A DNA stretch of 58,838 nt. It comes from Jiangella anatolica (GTDB lineage Bacteria > Actinomycetota > Actinomycetes > Jiangellales > Jiangellaceae). The DNA lies in the NCBI RefSeq assembly GCF_003236295.1, contig NZ_POTW01000033.1, positions 1 to 58,838 of the forward strand, read 5' to 3'. Numbering within the stretch: position 1 is the first letter of the stretch; the number at the start of each line of letters is the position of its first letter. The notes under the pieces are model-generated. The model had not been told where the DNA came from. It saw nothing but the letters and a program-made list of their open reading frames with translations, and did no database searches. Positions 30,107-38,801 of the stretch are shown here, piece by piece. A program made the position numbers and the translations under genes.

Positions 30107-31444
30107 TCAACTCTGGTCCGGCGCCGGCGCGTCGAGGCCGGGCCGCTGTGCGGAGCCCCACGCTCCGAACGTGGCCCGCAGCTCCATCTCCTGCTCGATG
30201 ACCTGGGCCAGCCGGCGCACGCCCTCGCGGATGCGCTCGGGTGTCGGGTAACAGTACGACAGCCGCATCGAGCGCGCGCCGAAACCGTCGGCGAAGAACG
30301 CCGTGCCGGGGACGTAGGCGACCCGGTTGGTGACGGCGCGGGGCAGCATCGCCTTCGCGTCGATGCCCTCCGGCAGCGTCAGCCACACGTAGAACCCGCC
30401 CGTGGGCCGGGTCCAGTGCGCGCCGGCCGGCATGAGGTCGTCCAGCGCCTCGAGCATGGCGTCGCGCCGTTCGCGGTACATCTCGCGGAAGTCCTTGACC
30501 TGCGCCATCCAGTCGTGGCCGGACAGGTACTCCGAGACGGCCAGCTGGCTGAACGCCGGCGGGCAGAGCACGCTGTTCTCCGACGCGAGCACCAGCTTCT
30601 CGCGGACGGCGTGCGGCGCGAGCGCCCAGCCGACCCGGAAGCCCGGCGCGAACGTCTTCGAGAACGAGCCGACGTAGACGACCTGCTCGGCGTCGTCGGC
30701 CCGGATGGCGCGCGGCACCTCGCCGTCGAACCCGAGCAGGCCGTACGGGTCGTCCTCGACGATCAGGACGTCGGCCTGGCGGCAGATCTCCAGCACCTCG
30801 GCCCGGCGCTGCTGTGGCAGCGTCACGCCGGCCGGATTGTGGTAGCTCGGGATGGTGTAGAGGAACTTGATGGTCTTTCCGGCGGCTCGCACCGCGGCGA
30901 TGGCCTCGCGCAGCCGCTCGGGGACCAGGCCGTGGTCGTCCATCTCGACGTGCACGATGTCGGCCTGGTACGACCGGAACGTCCCCAGCGCCACGACGTA
31001 GGACGGCGCCTCGGCCAGGATGACGTCGCCCGGGTCGATGAAGATGCGGGTCAGCAGGTCGAGGGCCTGCTGAGAGCCGACCGTGACGGTGACGTCGTCG
31101 GGGTGGGCGTTGATGCCGGCCGGGCGCATGACGTCGCAGATCTGCTCGCGCAGTGTGGGATCGCCCTGGCCGGAGCCGTACTGCAGCGCCGTCATGCCGC
31201 GCTTGGTGACCAGGTCGTTCATCATCGAGCCGACGACGTCGAGCGGCAGGCCGGAGATGTTCGGCATGCCCCCGGCCAGCGACACGACCTCGGGCCGGGA
31301 GGCCACCGCGAACAGCGAGCGCGTCTCCGACGCCGTCATGCCGTGCGTGCGGGTGGCGTAGCGGTCGACGTATGAGTCCAGACGTGAGCCGGTGGCGGCT
31401 GCTGCGTCGGTCGTCTTCCGGTGCGGGCTGGACTGCTGGCTCAC
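30107..31444 (-). CDS. PLP-dependent aminotransferase (fold type I, LysN/MocR-like)
   Basis: Class I/II aminotransferase of 445 residues. Key segments are SLAGGMPNISGLPLDVV, YGSGQGDPTLREQICDVMRPAGI and SQQALDLLTRIFIDPGD. The cofactor site is YTIPSYHNPAGVTL then IVEDDPYGLLGFDG. The PLP-binding lysine is in YVGSFSKTFAPGFRVGW, and the Arg of SMRLSYCYP binds the carboxylate. It resembles 2-aminoadipate and related aminotransferases; the amino-group donor and acceptor cannot be fixed. No HTH domain is present, so it is not a MocR regulator. The GTG at 31444 is chosen because GGGAGG ends 7 nt upstream; a GTG at 31450 is too close. Gene order suggests it supplies an amino acid or alanine-like substrate to the downstream ligase, but this is speculative. 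Confidence 0.85.
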   Translation of the reverse strand: MSQQSSPHRKTTDAAAATGSRLDSYVDRYATRTHGMTASETRSLFAVASRPEVVSLAGGMPNISGLPLDVVGSMMNDLVTKRGMTALQYGSGQGDPTLREQICDVMRPAGINAHPDDVTVTVGSQQALDLLTRIFIDPGDVILAEAPSYVVALGTFRSYQADIVHVEMDDHGLVPERLREAIAAVRAAGKTIKFLYTIPSYHNPAGVTLPQQRRAEVLEICRQADVLIVEDDPYGLLGFDGEVPRAIRADDAEQVVYVGSFSKTFAPGFRVGWALAPHAVREKLVLASENSVLCPPAFSQLAVSEYLSGHDWMAQVKDFREMYRERRDAMLEALDDLMPAGAHWTRPTGGFYVWLTLPEGIDAKAMLPRAVTNRVAYVPGTAFFADGFGARSMRLSYCYPTPERIREGVRRLAQVIEQEMELRATFGAWGSAQRPGLDAPAPDQS

Positions 31445-31561
31445 GTACACACCTCCCGGAAACGGACCGACACAGACGACGGGGCCGGACAGCTCCGATA
31501 CCCCAGGGTCAACTGTGCCTCATCGGGGCAGGTGGTGGCGAATCGATTGCCCGCGATTCGG

Positions 31562-32698
31562 TCAGTTCGCGGCCAGATCGTGGAACCGCAGCACGCCGGT
31601 GGCGGCGTCCTCGCCGGAGGGCAGGTACACCCGCTGGATGGCGACGACGATGGCCTCGGCCACGACGTCACGGAAGTCGGGGTCGGCCAGCCGGGCGGCG
31701 TCGCCGTCGTTGGTGATGTAGCCGAGCTCGACCCGCACCGCGGCCATCCGGGTGTGCCGCAGCAGGTCCCACGTCTTCGGATGCGCCCGGCAGTCGACGA
31801 GGTCGGTGCGGGCGACGATCTCGCGCTGGACCAGACCGGCGAACTGCTCGCCGATGGCGCTCGCGGTGCCCGGCTCGTGGCTGCCGTAGAAGTAGGTGGC
31901 GACGCCGGCCGCCTCGGGGTTCGGGTGGGAGTCGACGTGCAGCGAGATCAGCAGGTTGGCGCCGGAGTCGTTGGCGAACGCAGCGCGCTCGGCCTCGGTG
32001 GGCGAGCCGTCGGCGCCGGGGCCGCGGGTCAGGTACGTCTGGACGCCGGTGGCGGTCAGCCGGCCCTCGATGCGGGCGGCGAGGTCCTCGACGACGGCGG
32101 CCTCGTCGAGCCCATTTGCCTGGTGGCCGCGGTCGGCGCCGCCGTGGCCCGGGTCGATGACGACGACCTTGCCAGGCAGCCGCTTGCCGGCCCGGCGCAG
32201 CGCCTCGACGGCGCGCAGGCTCTCGGGCCGGCCGCCGGTGACGATCGGGGCCAGCCGGCCCAGCGCCTTGAACGTGCTGGGCCCGCAGGTGCCGTCGGCG
32301 GGCAGGCCGATGTTGCGCTGGAAGTCGCGCAGCGCATCGCCGGTGCGCGCGCCGAACACGCCGTCGATGCGGCCGACGTCGAAGCCCAGCTCGGACAGCC
32401 GTCGCTGCAGCGCGATGACGTCGTCGCCGGCCTGCGGGTTGCCCACCACGTAGGACAGCAGCCGGTCGCCCAGCCGCCAGCGGGCCTCGTCGAGCACCCG
32501 GTAGGTCGTCGCGTCGACGACCCCGGTCGCGGTGAGGCCGCGTTCCTGCTGGAACTGCCGGACCGCCTGGGTGACGTCCTCGTCGAACGTGTGGGGGCCG
32601 GGCGCGGTGTCGTCGAGGAGTCCGAGCTGCGTGAGCTTGGAGCGGATCTCCGCGATTGCCGGGCCGGTATCACCCAACTGGTAACGAAGCGAGGTCAT
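31562..32698 (-). CDS. cwlM: N-acetylmuramoyl-L-alanine amidase-like protein, CwlM type
   Basis: A 378-residue protein with two peptidoglycan-binding (PGB-1) repeats (about residues 1-75 and 90-155), then an Amidase_3 domain from VVVIDPGHGGADRGHQ. The zinc ligands of active amidases appear intact: His in DPGHGG, Glu in LDEAAVVEDLA, His in LISLHVDSHPNP and Glu in RVELGYITN. In mycobacteria CwlM is cytoplasmic, not a hydrolase, and activates MurA when phosphorylated. There is no signal peptide here either, which favours that role. It follows the parB region, as in mycobacteria (Rv3915). The usual trxA-trxB neighbours are absent. Confidence 0.85.
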   Translation of the reverse strand: MTSLRYQLGDTGPAIAEIRSKLTQLGLLDDTAPGPHTFDEDVTQAVRQFQQERGLTATGVVDATTYRVLDEARWRLGDRLLSYVVGNPQAGDDVIALQRRLSELGFDVGRIDGVFGARTGDALRDFQRNIGLPADGTCGPSTFKALGRLAPIVTGGRPESLRAVEALRRAGKRLPGKVVVIDPGHGGADRGHQANGLDEAAVVEDLAARIEGRLTATGVQTYLTRGPGADGSPTEAERAAFANDSGANLLISLHVDSHPNPEAAGVATYFYGSHEPGTASAIGEQFAGLVQREIVARTDLVDCRAHPKTWDLLRHTRMAAVRVELGYITNDGDAARLADPDFRDVVAEAIVVAIQRVYLPSGEDAATGVLRFHDLAAN

Positions 32699-32830
32699 CC
32701 GGGGGTGGTTCCTTCCTGGCAGTGTCGCGCCCGATTCTACCCACAGCGGGCGGCTCCAACCGCCCCGTGTCCGGACCGGGTTTCCCGGCGCGGCCAGCGG
32801 AAATGACGCCTGCCGTTCATGCTGTTCGTG

Positions 32831-32860
32831 TTGCCACTGTCACGTCTTGATCGCTATTGT
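32831..32860 (+). promoter_or_regulatory. Predicted promoter for a leaderless lipoprotein transcript
   Basis: TTGCCA (32831-32836) and TATTGT (32855-32860) are separated by 18 bp. The -10 ends 6 nt before the ATG at 32867, so transcription probably begins at the start codon. It is divergent from the cwlM-like gene. Confidence 0.65.
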
Positions 32861-32866
32861 CCCTGC

Positions 32867-33418
32867 ATGAGCGGCTCGTTTCCCCGGACGGGCCGGCGCC
32901 TCGTGATCGGTCTGGCGTGCATCACCATCGTCGCCGCGTGCAGTGGTGACGACGACGCCACCGACCCGGCGGCCCCGGAGCCGACGGCATCCGTCTCGGA
33001 GACCACCGCTTCGCAGGATGAAGAGGAGATTCGAACGGTGTTCGAGCGATATGTGGACGCGGTGGTCGAGGCACAGAGCGGCGCCTCCGACGACCCTGCC
33101 GCGCTCTTCGAGGGCCTGGCCACCGAGTCGACGATCGAGGTCAACGCCGGCATTGCCAGCCGCTATGCCGCCCAGGGCATCGTCCGAGTCGGCGCCCCGG
33201 TCATCACCGATGTCAACGTGCAGGTCGTCGACCGCTCCGGCGTCGTCAGCGCCTGCATGGACGAGTCGGAGTGGCTGCCCCAGCTCACCAGCGGCGAGGA
33301 GATCCCACCCGCGCCCGAGCAGCTGGAGCCGCACCCCGTGGTCTACGAGATGGTCCAGTCCGACGGGTCCTGGCTCGTCGGCGATCCGATCGAGCCTGGA
33401 GGCACCATCACATGCTGA
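32867..33418 (+). CDS. Putative lipoprotein, function unknown
   Basis: A 183-residue exported lipoprotein. The signal is MSGSFPRTGRRLVIGLACIT and the lipobox is VAACS, with the lipidated Cys at about residue 25. It is followed by an acidic and Thr-rich linker. The mature domain (EEIRTVFERYVDAVVEAQ and following, ending WLVGDPIEPGGTITC) resembles a NTF2-like fold of small actinobacterial lipoproteins, but I cannot name a family. The ATG at 32867 is chosen over an upstream ATG because it gives a proper signal peptide and sits 6 nt after a good -10. It overlaps the next gene by 7 bp, implying shared function or envelope location. Confidence 0.75.
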   Translation: MSGSFPRTGRRLVIGLACITIVAACSGDDDATDPAAPEPTASVSETTASQDEEEIRTVFERYVDAVVEAQSGASDDPAALFEGLATESTIEVNAGIASRYAAQGIVRVGAPVITDVNVQVVDRSGVVSACMDESEWLPQLTSGEEIPPAPEQLEPHPVVYEMVQSDGSWLVGDPIEPGGTITC

Positions 33419-34311
33419 CCCCCCGACGCATGTCCCAGGTCCTGCTGGCTGTGGCCGTCCTGCTGGCCGGCCTCTTCGGAGCGGTCGCGTCGAGCCAGGC
33501 GGCCGAGCCGGCGTCCGACCCCTGCTGGGTGTCGCTCGAGGTTCGCCCGGGCGAGTTCGAGTACGTCAACATCTGCCCGGATCCCGACGAGGAGGACGGT
33601 GGCAGCAACGGTGGCGGTGGCGGCGGGCCGCGCTGCGACCTGACCGAGGAGCCGTACAACGAGTTCTGTCTCGGCATCAAGGCATGCCAGGCCGACATCC
33701 CGTCGCCGCTGGACGAGTCGAAGTGGCCGCCGGAAGAGACCATGCCCGGGCCGGACTACATCTTCACGTTCGTCCGGTGCCGTGTGCCCGGTCAGGAGGA
33801 GCTCTATGAGCGGTGGCGGTGGATCAAGCCGTACGACGGTGCACTTCCCGAACTGGGCTGGCAGGCGCTGGGCCGGCTGCAGACACCCGCGTTCACGATG
33901 AGCTTCGAGCCGGCCGGCATGACCTACGTCGGCGCCGACACCCGGTTCCTCATCGACGGCATCGGCGACGGTGAGATCATCGGCAGCGTCGCCGGTCCGC
34001 TACAGGCCACCGGCACCCTCAGCCACGTCGAGATCGACCCGGCCGACGGGTCCCCGACCATCGAATGCCGGCCGGACCTGCGGACGAACGCCTGTGAGCA
34101 CGTCTACCTGCTGATGTCGCACGAGCAGACGTCGCTCGACATCGACGGCCGCCCGGGCTTCCCCGCCCAGGCCCGCCTCGTCTACGACGTCACGTTCACC
34201 ATGAGCGGCGCCGAGGTGGACCTGCCGGGCGTGCCGGAGACTCTGGAGAGCCCGTGGAACGGCACCGTCATCCCGGTCGGCGAGATCCAGGCGCTGGTGC
34301 AGAACCGCTGA
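33412..34311 (+). CDS. Secreted protein of unknown function, Cys-rich
   Basis: A 299-residue protein with a cleavable signal peptide (MLTPRRMSQVLLAVAVLLAG, probable cleavage after SSQA or QAA, near residue 30). A low-complexity stretch DPDEEDGGSNGGGGGG follows, and then about 230 residues with six or so cysteines (CWVSL, NICPD, RCDLT, FCLGIKAC and others). I recognise no family. The ATG at 33412 has CTGGAGG just upstream and overlaps the preceding lipoprotein stop by 7 bp, so the two are translationally coupled. A bidirectional terminator follows. Confidence 0.75.
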   Translation: MLTPRRMSQVLLAVAVLLAGLFGAVASSQAAEPASDPCWVSLEVRPGEFEYVNICPDPDEEDGGSNGGGGGGPRCDLTEEPYNEFCLGIKACQADIPSPLDESKWPPEETMPGPDYIFTFVRCRVPGQEELYERWRWIKPYDGALPELGWQALGRLQTPAFTMSFEPAGMTYVGADTRFLIDGIGDGEIIGSVAGPLQATGTLSHVEIDPADGSPTIECRPDLRTNACEHVYLLMSHEQTSLDIDGRPGFPAQARLVYDVTFTMSGAEVDLPGVPETLESPWNGTVIPVGEIQALVQNR

Positions 34312-34328
34312 GCACGTCGGCACAGACG

Positions 34329-34366
34329 AAGGGCGCCGCCCCCGGCCATCCCGGAGCGGCGCCCTT
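34329..34366. terminator. Bidirectional terminator between convergent genes
   Basis: AAGGGCGCCGC (34329-34339) pairs perfectly with GCGGCGCCCTT (34356-34366) and is followed by TTGTG. The inner CGG/CCG pair extends the structure. It separates the secreted-protein gene from the end of the LysM/SARP-like gene at 34378. Confidence 0.8.
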
Positions 34367-34377
34367 TGTGTGGTCGG

Positions 34378-37300
34378 CTAGAGCCGCTCCGGCACGCCGG
34401 AGTGCTGCGGCGCCGGGCTGGTGAGCTCTGCGATCAGCTGCACCGTCGTGTCCTCCAGGTCGTCGCCGAGGTCGGCGCTGATGGCGGTCATGCGGGCGAT
34501 GGCGTCGTCGATGCCGGGCCGGTTGCCGGCCAGGTGCTCGGCCTTGATCCGGTCCCGCCAGAGCAGCTCCATGCCGGGCTCGACCTGCAGGCCGATGGTC
34601 GACGCCTTGCGGGCGAGGTGGGCGTCGCCGGCGCGGAGGGCGCGCTGGGCCAGCTCGTGCGCGGCGTCGACGATGGCCGAGATCATCTCCTGCTTGAGGT
34701 GCTCGGCCCAGCCGTAGCGGCGCGGATTCACGCCGGTGAACGGCTGGCCGCGGACCAGTTCGAGCGCCGCCACCAGCTGCTGGGTGCCGGCCAGCGCCGG
34801 GTCGTCGCCGACGAGGGAGCGCCACTCGTCCCAGTCGGTGGTGACGCCGGGCTGGAAGCGGTAGCCGGAGTCGACCCGGGGCAAGTAGTCCTCGCCGGCG
34901 GCGTCGCTGCCGAACCAGCGGCGCAGCTTCGAGATCGCCGTGTTCCGGGTGTTCTGCGTGACCCGGCTGCCCGGCCACATCGCGTCGTCGAGGGCGGCGT
35001 GCCCGCGGCCTGGGTGCAGCGCGATGAACGCCGCGATCTCGGTGAGCTGCCGGTACTTGGACTGCTCGACCGGTCCCTCGGCGTCTTCGACCTCGACCGG
35101 TCCGAGCAGCAGGATGGTCGGACCGTCGGGCGCCGGCGCGGGCGACGTCTCGGGGACGGCGTCGGCGGCGGGCGGCGGCGGCACCGGGTCGAGTTCGGCC
35201 TCCAGGCTCTCCAGCAGGTCGGCGTCGGCGTCCTCGGGCGGCGGCTCGACGGCCGGCGACCCGGCGTCGGCCCACGGCCGGGCCGGCTGCGTCGTGATGC
35301 CCAGCAGCTCCAGGATCTGGTGGTACTGGTGCTGGTCCAGGCGTTGCGGCTGCACGTCGACGCCGACGGGCTGCAGCACCGCGGCGTCGCCCAGCTCCAG
35401 CGACCACTGGCCGACGGCGCCGGTCCCGCTCGTCACCGCCGCGACGGCGACGCGGGGGAGTGACTGCACCAGCTCGGCCAGCTGCGCGTCCTGATCCGGG
35501 CCGAGCGGCTCGCCGAGCAGCACGATCTCCGGCGTCCAGGCCGCGACGGCCACACCGCGGGCACGCGCGTCGTCGAGCGAGTAGGCGCCGGACTCGGCCA
35601 TCGCCGCTCGGTCGTGCCGGGCGCGGTTGCTGAGCTCGCCGAGCAGGCTGCCGATCGTCGGCAGGTACCGGATCCGCCCGGTGTCCAGCCCACCGGCCAG
35701 CTCGGGGCAGGTGCCGACCAGCGTGACCTGCAGGTCGTCGGCCCACGGGCTGGTGGCCAGCTCGACGGCGAGCGCGGCCATCACCTCGCGCGACGCCTCC
35801 CGCTCGCCGACCACGGCGAGCGTGCCGAGCCGTTCCAGGTCCAGCAGCAGGTGACCGTTCTCCGGTCCGTGCCCGACCGTGACGAGGCTCGGGTACGGCG
35901 CCGGCACCTCGCGCAGCGCTTCGGCGTCGTAGCCCTGCGCGGCGGCGGCCGGCAGCAGCCACACGTGGCCCTGGTCGGTCGCGACGAACGGCGGCGGCAG
36001 CTCCGACTCGTCGGCGAGGTACAGCTCGAACTGCTCCGACGTCAGCCGGCCGATGCGCAGCGGCGGCAGCGAGACGCCGCGGGCGGCGCAGTCGGCGGCC
36101 AGCCCACGCAGCGCGAGGTCGACCAGCTCGACGCTCATCGGGTCGGCGACGCCGCGCAGCTCCTGCTCGGCGCCGGCCAGGGCGCCCTCGGGCATCGCGA
36201 TCCGCTCGCCCGGCTCGCGTCGCCGCTGCTGACCCCGTCGCCGGACGGCGAGGAACGCCAGCACACCGGCCGCCATCAGCGCGCCGACACCGGCCGCGGT
36301 GCGGACGGGCAGGTCGTCGCCGACGGCCTGAGTGGCTGCGTCACCCGCCTCGGAGTCGCCGGGCTGCTCGGCCGCCGGCGGTTGCACCGGTTCCTCGGCC
36401 GGCGGCTGCTCCTGCGGAGCCTCCTCCGCGGGCGGCTGCACGGGCTCCTCCGCCGGCGGAGCCGGCTGCTCCGCGGGTGGCGCCGGCTCCTCGGCGGGTG
36501 GCGGAGCCGGGTCGTGTGCCACCGGGTCGCCGACGACCGGCGGCTCGCCCGCCGTCCCCGGCACCGTGATGGTCCAGCCGGGCCGGATCAGGTCCGGGTC
36601 GGTGAGGCGGGCGCCGTCGGGCTGGACGGTGTCGCGCGAGGCCTCGACCAGCTCCGGGTACCGGGCGCCGTCGCCCAGCCGCTGCTCGGCGATGCCCCAC
36701 AGCGTGTCGCCCTCGACGACGACGTGCGTGGTCGCACCGGTGTCGGCGACCGGCTCGGCCGGCGCGGGCTCCGGCGGCAGCAGCAGCTGCCAACCCGGGT
36801 CGATCCAGTGGGTGTTGTCCAGCGACCGGCCGCCGGGCTGCGGCGTGCCGTAGTTGAGCTCGGCGATCTCCGGCCAGCGCATGCCGTCGCCCAGCTCCTG
36901 CTCGGCGATCCGCCACAGCGACTCGCCGCGCTGGACGATGTGCGTTCGCTGCACCATCGCCGGCTGCGCGGCCTCGGCCGCGGGCGCCGTCTCGGCCTCC
37001 GCGACGGGCGCGGCCTCGGCCGTCGTCGCCGGGGCGGGGGCCGGGGGTGGTGCCGGCGCCTGAACGGGCTCCGCGGCGGTGGCGACGCCGACCGGGCCGA
37101 CGACGAACACCGCGGCCACGGCGGCGACCAGGCCGGCGGCGGCGCGCTGCTGGAACCGCAGCGCGGGCAGCCGTGGCGCCTTGCGTCCGCTCAGCGCGGC
37201 CGGGATCTCGACGACCAGGCCGACGGCGAAGCTGATCCAGCCCAGCCAGCCGATCCACACCAGCGCCTGCAGGAACAGCGAGCCGTCGTCGGGCTCGGTG

Positions 37301-37479
37301 AGCGCGCTGCTGACGTCGTCCCAGCTGGGCATGGAGTCGGGCAGCGGGTTGCCGGCGACGGCGAGCAGCGCGAGCGGGATGCCCACCAGGACCGCGAGGA
37401 TCACGACCAGCGCGCCGAGGCCGCGCAGGACCGAGCCGATCGTGCGCCGGGAGCGGGTGCTGCGATGAGTTCGAGGCAC
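34378..37479 (-). CDS. Transmembrane LysM protein with cytoplasmic SARP/BTAD-type transcriptional domain
   Basis: A protein of about 1033 residues with four predicted helices: about 15-45, 68-95 and 113-135, then one near 390-410. The loop between the third and fourth helices, predicted outside the cell, carries two LysM domains (HIVQRGESLWRIAEQELGDG near 180; HVVVEGDTLWGIAEQRLGDG near 252) and a Pro/Glu repeat stalk. The remaining 600 residues are cytoplasmic. They end in a winged-helix domain (from ILLLGPVEVEDAEG) and a bacterial transcriptional activator domain (LVAALELVRGQPFTGV to AIARMTAI). It is the last gene of the Tad locus. The start is GTG 37479, with GAGGAG 7 nt upstream. GTG 37494, overlapping the previous stop, is the alternative. 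This looks like a one-piece wall-to-DNA sensor, but a direct signal role is inferred. Confidence 0.8.
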   Translation of the reverse strand: MPRTHRSTRSRRTIGSVLRGLGALVVILAVLVGIPLALLAVAGNPLPDSMPSWDDVSSALTEPDDGSLFLQALVWIGWLGWISFAVGLVVEIPAALSGRKAPRLPALRFQQRAAAGLVAAVAAVFVVGPVGVATAAEPVQAPAPPPAPAPATTAEAAPVAEAETAPAAEAAQPAMVQRTHIVQRGESLWRIAEQELGDGMRWPEIAELNYGTPQPGGRSLDNTHWIDPGWQLLLPPEPAPAEPVADTGATTHVVVEGDTLWGIAEQRLGDGARYPELVEASRDTVQPDGARLTDPDLIRPGWTITVPGTAGEPPVVGDPVAHDPAPPPAEEPAPPAEQPAPPAEEPVQPPAEEAPQEQPPAEEPVQPPAAEQPGDSEAGDAATQAVGDDLPVRTAAGVGALMAAGVLAFLAVRRRGQQRRREPGERIAMPEGALAGAEQELRGVADPMSVELVDLALRGLAADCAARGVSLPPLRIGRLTSEQFELYLADESELPPPFVATDQGHVWLLPAAAAQGYDAEALREVPAPYPSLVTVGHGPENGHLLLDLERLGTLAVVGEREASREVMAALAVELATSPWADDLQVTLVGTCPELAGGLDTGRIRYLPTIGSLLGELSNRARHDRAAMAESGAYSLDDARARGVAVAAWTPEIVLLGEPLGPDQDAQLAELVQSLPRVAVAAVTSGTGAVGQWSLELGDAAVLQPVGVDVQPQRLDQHQYHQILELLGITTQPARPWADAGSPAVEPPPEDADADLLESLEAELDPVPPPPAADAVPETSPAPAPDGPTILLLGPVEVEDAEGPVEQSKYRQLTEIAAFIALHPGRGHAALDDAMWPGSRVTQNTRNTAISKLRRWFGSDAAGEDYLPRVDSGYRFQPGVTTDWDEWRSLVGDDPALAGTQQLVAALELVRGQPFTGVNPRRYGWAEHLKQEMISAIVDAAHELAQRALRAGDAHLARKASTIGLQVEPGMELLWRDRIKAEHLAGNRPGIDDAIARMTAISADLGDDLEDTTVQLIAELTSPAPQHSGVPERL

Positions 37480-37490
37480 TGGAGTACTCC

Positions 37491-37931
37491 TCACTGTTCC
37501 GTGCCGACGCCGCGTGCGAGCCGGGCCTGTGCGCTGCCGGTGGCCTGAGCGGTCGGGGGACCGATCAGCGAAAGGAAGACGTGGTCGTAGGTGACGGTGG
37601 TGTCGACCTCCACCGTCGTGTCGTCGACCCGGCGGCAGTCGGTGGCCTGCCCGCCCGCCGCCGTGACGTAGCTGGCGGCCGCCGAGCAGGCCCGGGTGAA
37701 GTCGATGGTCGGGTGGCCGGCGCCGTTGCCGTCGATGATGACCGCCTGGGCGGCCGTGCGGGCGGCCTCGGCGGCCATCGCGTTGGCCCGCTGCATGGCC
37801 CGGACCTTCGCGCCGCCGTCGACGACGAGCCCGATGGCCAGGAACAACGCCATGACGATGACCACGACGAACACCGCGACGGCGCCCTGTTCACCGTCGC
37901 GCCGGAGCCCCCGGTGCCGCCGGGCCGTCAT
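37491..37931 (-). CDS. TadG/TadE-like pilus assembly protein
   Basis: A 146-residue membrane protein. A short basic N-terminus (MTARRHRGLRRDGEQGAVAVF) leads into one helix (VAVFVVVIVMALFLAIGLVVDGG). The GEQGAVAVF start is the processing region seen in Tad minor pilins (TadE/TadG). It is followed by an external domain with two cysteines. The ATG at 37931 overlaps the previous gene's stop as ATGA. Minor pseudopilins of this kind help assemble the Flp pilus. No prepilin peptidase is seen in the window, so processing must use an enzyme encoded elsewhere if cleaved. Confidence 0.82.
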   Translation of the reverse strand: MTARRHRGLRRDGEQGAVAVFVVVIVMALFLAIGLVVDGGAKVRAMQRANAMAAEAARTAAQAVIIDGNGAGHPTIDFTRACSAAASYVTAAGGQATDCRRVDDTTVEVDTTVTYDHVFLSLIGPPTAQATGSAQARLARGVGTEQ

Positions 37932-38362
37932 CCGCGCATCCGGTAGGTGTCGAGCGGGCTCTGCACCGTCTCGGTGATCTCCCGCGAGCCGGGCAGCCCG
38001 GGGATGGCGACGTCGGAGAGCTGGACCCGGCACGTGACTGTCGCCGTGACGGTGGCCGGCTCACCCGGCGGGCGGCTGAACTGGCTGGTGTCGATCTGAA
38101 TGCTCGGCCCGCCGACGCACAGCAGGTCCTGCTGCGCCAGCGACGCCTCGGCGGCGTCGCGGCCCTGGATCGCCGCGTCGCTCGCGCTCCGGGCGATGGA
38201 CGCCGTCCGCGCCGCCTCCGCCGCCGCGTGCTCGACCGAGCCGCCGGCGATGGTGATGCGGCCGCCCAGCACGAGCAGGGCGACGATCATCAGCAGGCCG
38301 GGCGCGACCACCGCCAGCTCGACGGTGGCCGACCCACGCTCCCTGCGTGTCCGGGTGGCCAT
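37928..38362 (-). CDS. TadE-like minor pilin
   Basis: A 144-residue protein with N-terminus MATRTRRERGSATVELAVVAPGLLMIVALLVLGGRI. The G-S-A-T-V-E-L pattern is the TadE-type prepilin start, with Glu five residues after the Gly. A single helix precedes an external domain with two cysteines (DLLCVGG, VTCRVQ). The start ATG at 38362 is one base after the preceding gene's stop. The gene is coupled in the Tad operon; it probably encodes a pseudopilin of the Flp fibre. Confidence 0.85.
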   Translation of the reverse strand: MATRTRRERGSATVELAVVAPGLLMIVALLVLGGRITIAGGSVEHAAAEAARTASIARSASDAAIQGRDAAEASLAQQDLLCVGGPSIQIDTSQFSRPPGEPATVTATVTCRVQLSDVAIPGLPGSREITETVQSPLDTYRMRG

Positions 38363-38363
38363 G

Positions 38364-38798
38364 TCAGCCCGGCCCGGTGAAGCGCTCGACGGGGCCGCTG
38401 GCCGTCTGCGAGACCTGGTGCCCGGACCAGCCGGGGAACAGGCTCTGCGACGAGCCCTCGACGGTGATGGTGATCTCGACCTCGCCACCGCTGCCGGTGA
38501 CGGTGACGGCGCTGAGCACGCCGTCGGCGCCGGCCTCCGCGGCGAACGAGCGCGCCTCGGTGAGGCCGTCGGCGAGCGTCGAGCCGTTGCCGGTGGCCAC
38601 GCGCACGCCTTCCTCGGCGGCGGCGAGGGCGACGTTGCGCGCGTGGTACCACAGCGCGCCCTCGATGACGCCGAACGTGATGAGCAGGACGACCGGGAAC
38701 AGGACAACGAGCTCCAGCGTCGCCGCGCCTCGTTCGGGACGTCCGGGGAGGCGGCGCCGGGGACGACGCCGCTGCCCGTCACGTGGCCGGCGGCTCAT
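38364..38798 (-). CDS. TadE-like minor pilin
   Basis: A 144-residue protein with a very basic N-terminus, then RGAATLELVVLFPVVLLITFGVIEGALWYHARN. R-G-A-A-T-L-E is a TadE prepilin-type start. A single membrane helix is followed by an external domain of about 90 residues without cysteines. It is immediately downstream of the Flp pilin (3-bp gap) and one base upstream of the next TadE-like gene, so they form one transcript. Confidence 0.85.
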   Translation of the reverse strand: MSRRPRDGQRRRPRRRLPGRPERGAATLELVVLFPVVLLITFGVIEGALWYHARNVALAAAEEGVRVATGNGSTLADGLTEARSFAAEAGADGVLSAVTVTGSGGEVEITITVEGSSQSLFPGWSGHQVSQTASGPVERFTGPG

Positions 38799-38801
38799 GG
38801 C

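Noticed and set aside
31421..32806. Long plus-strand frame opposite the CwlM-like gene
   Set aside because: Antisense to a well-supported gene, with Gly/Asp/Arg-biased composition and no recognisable domain.
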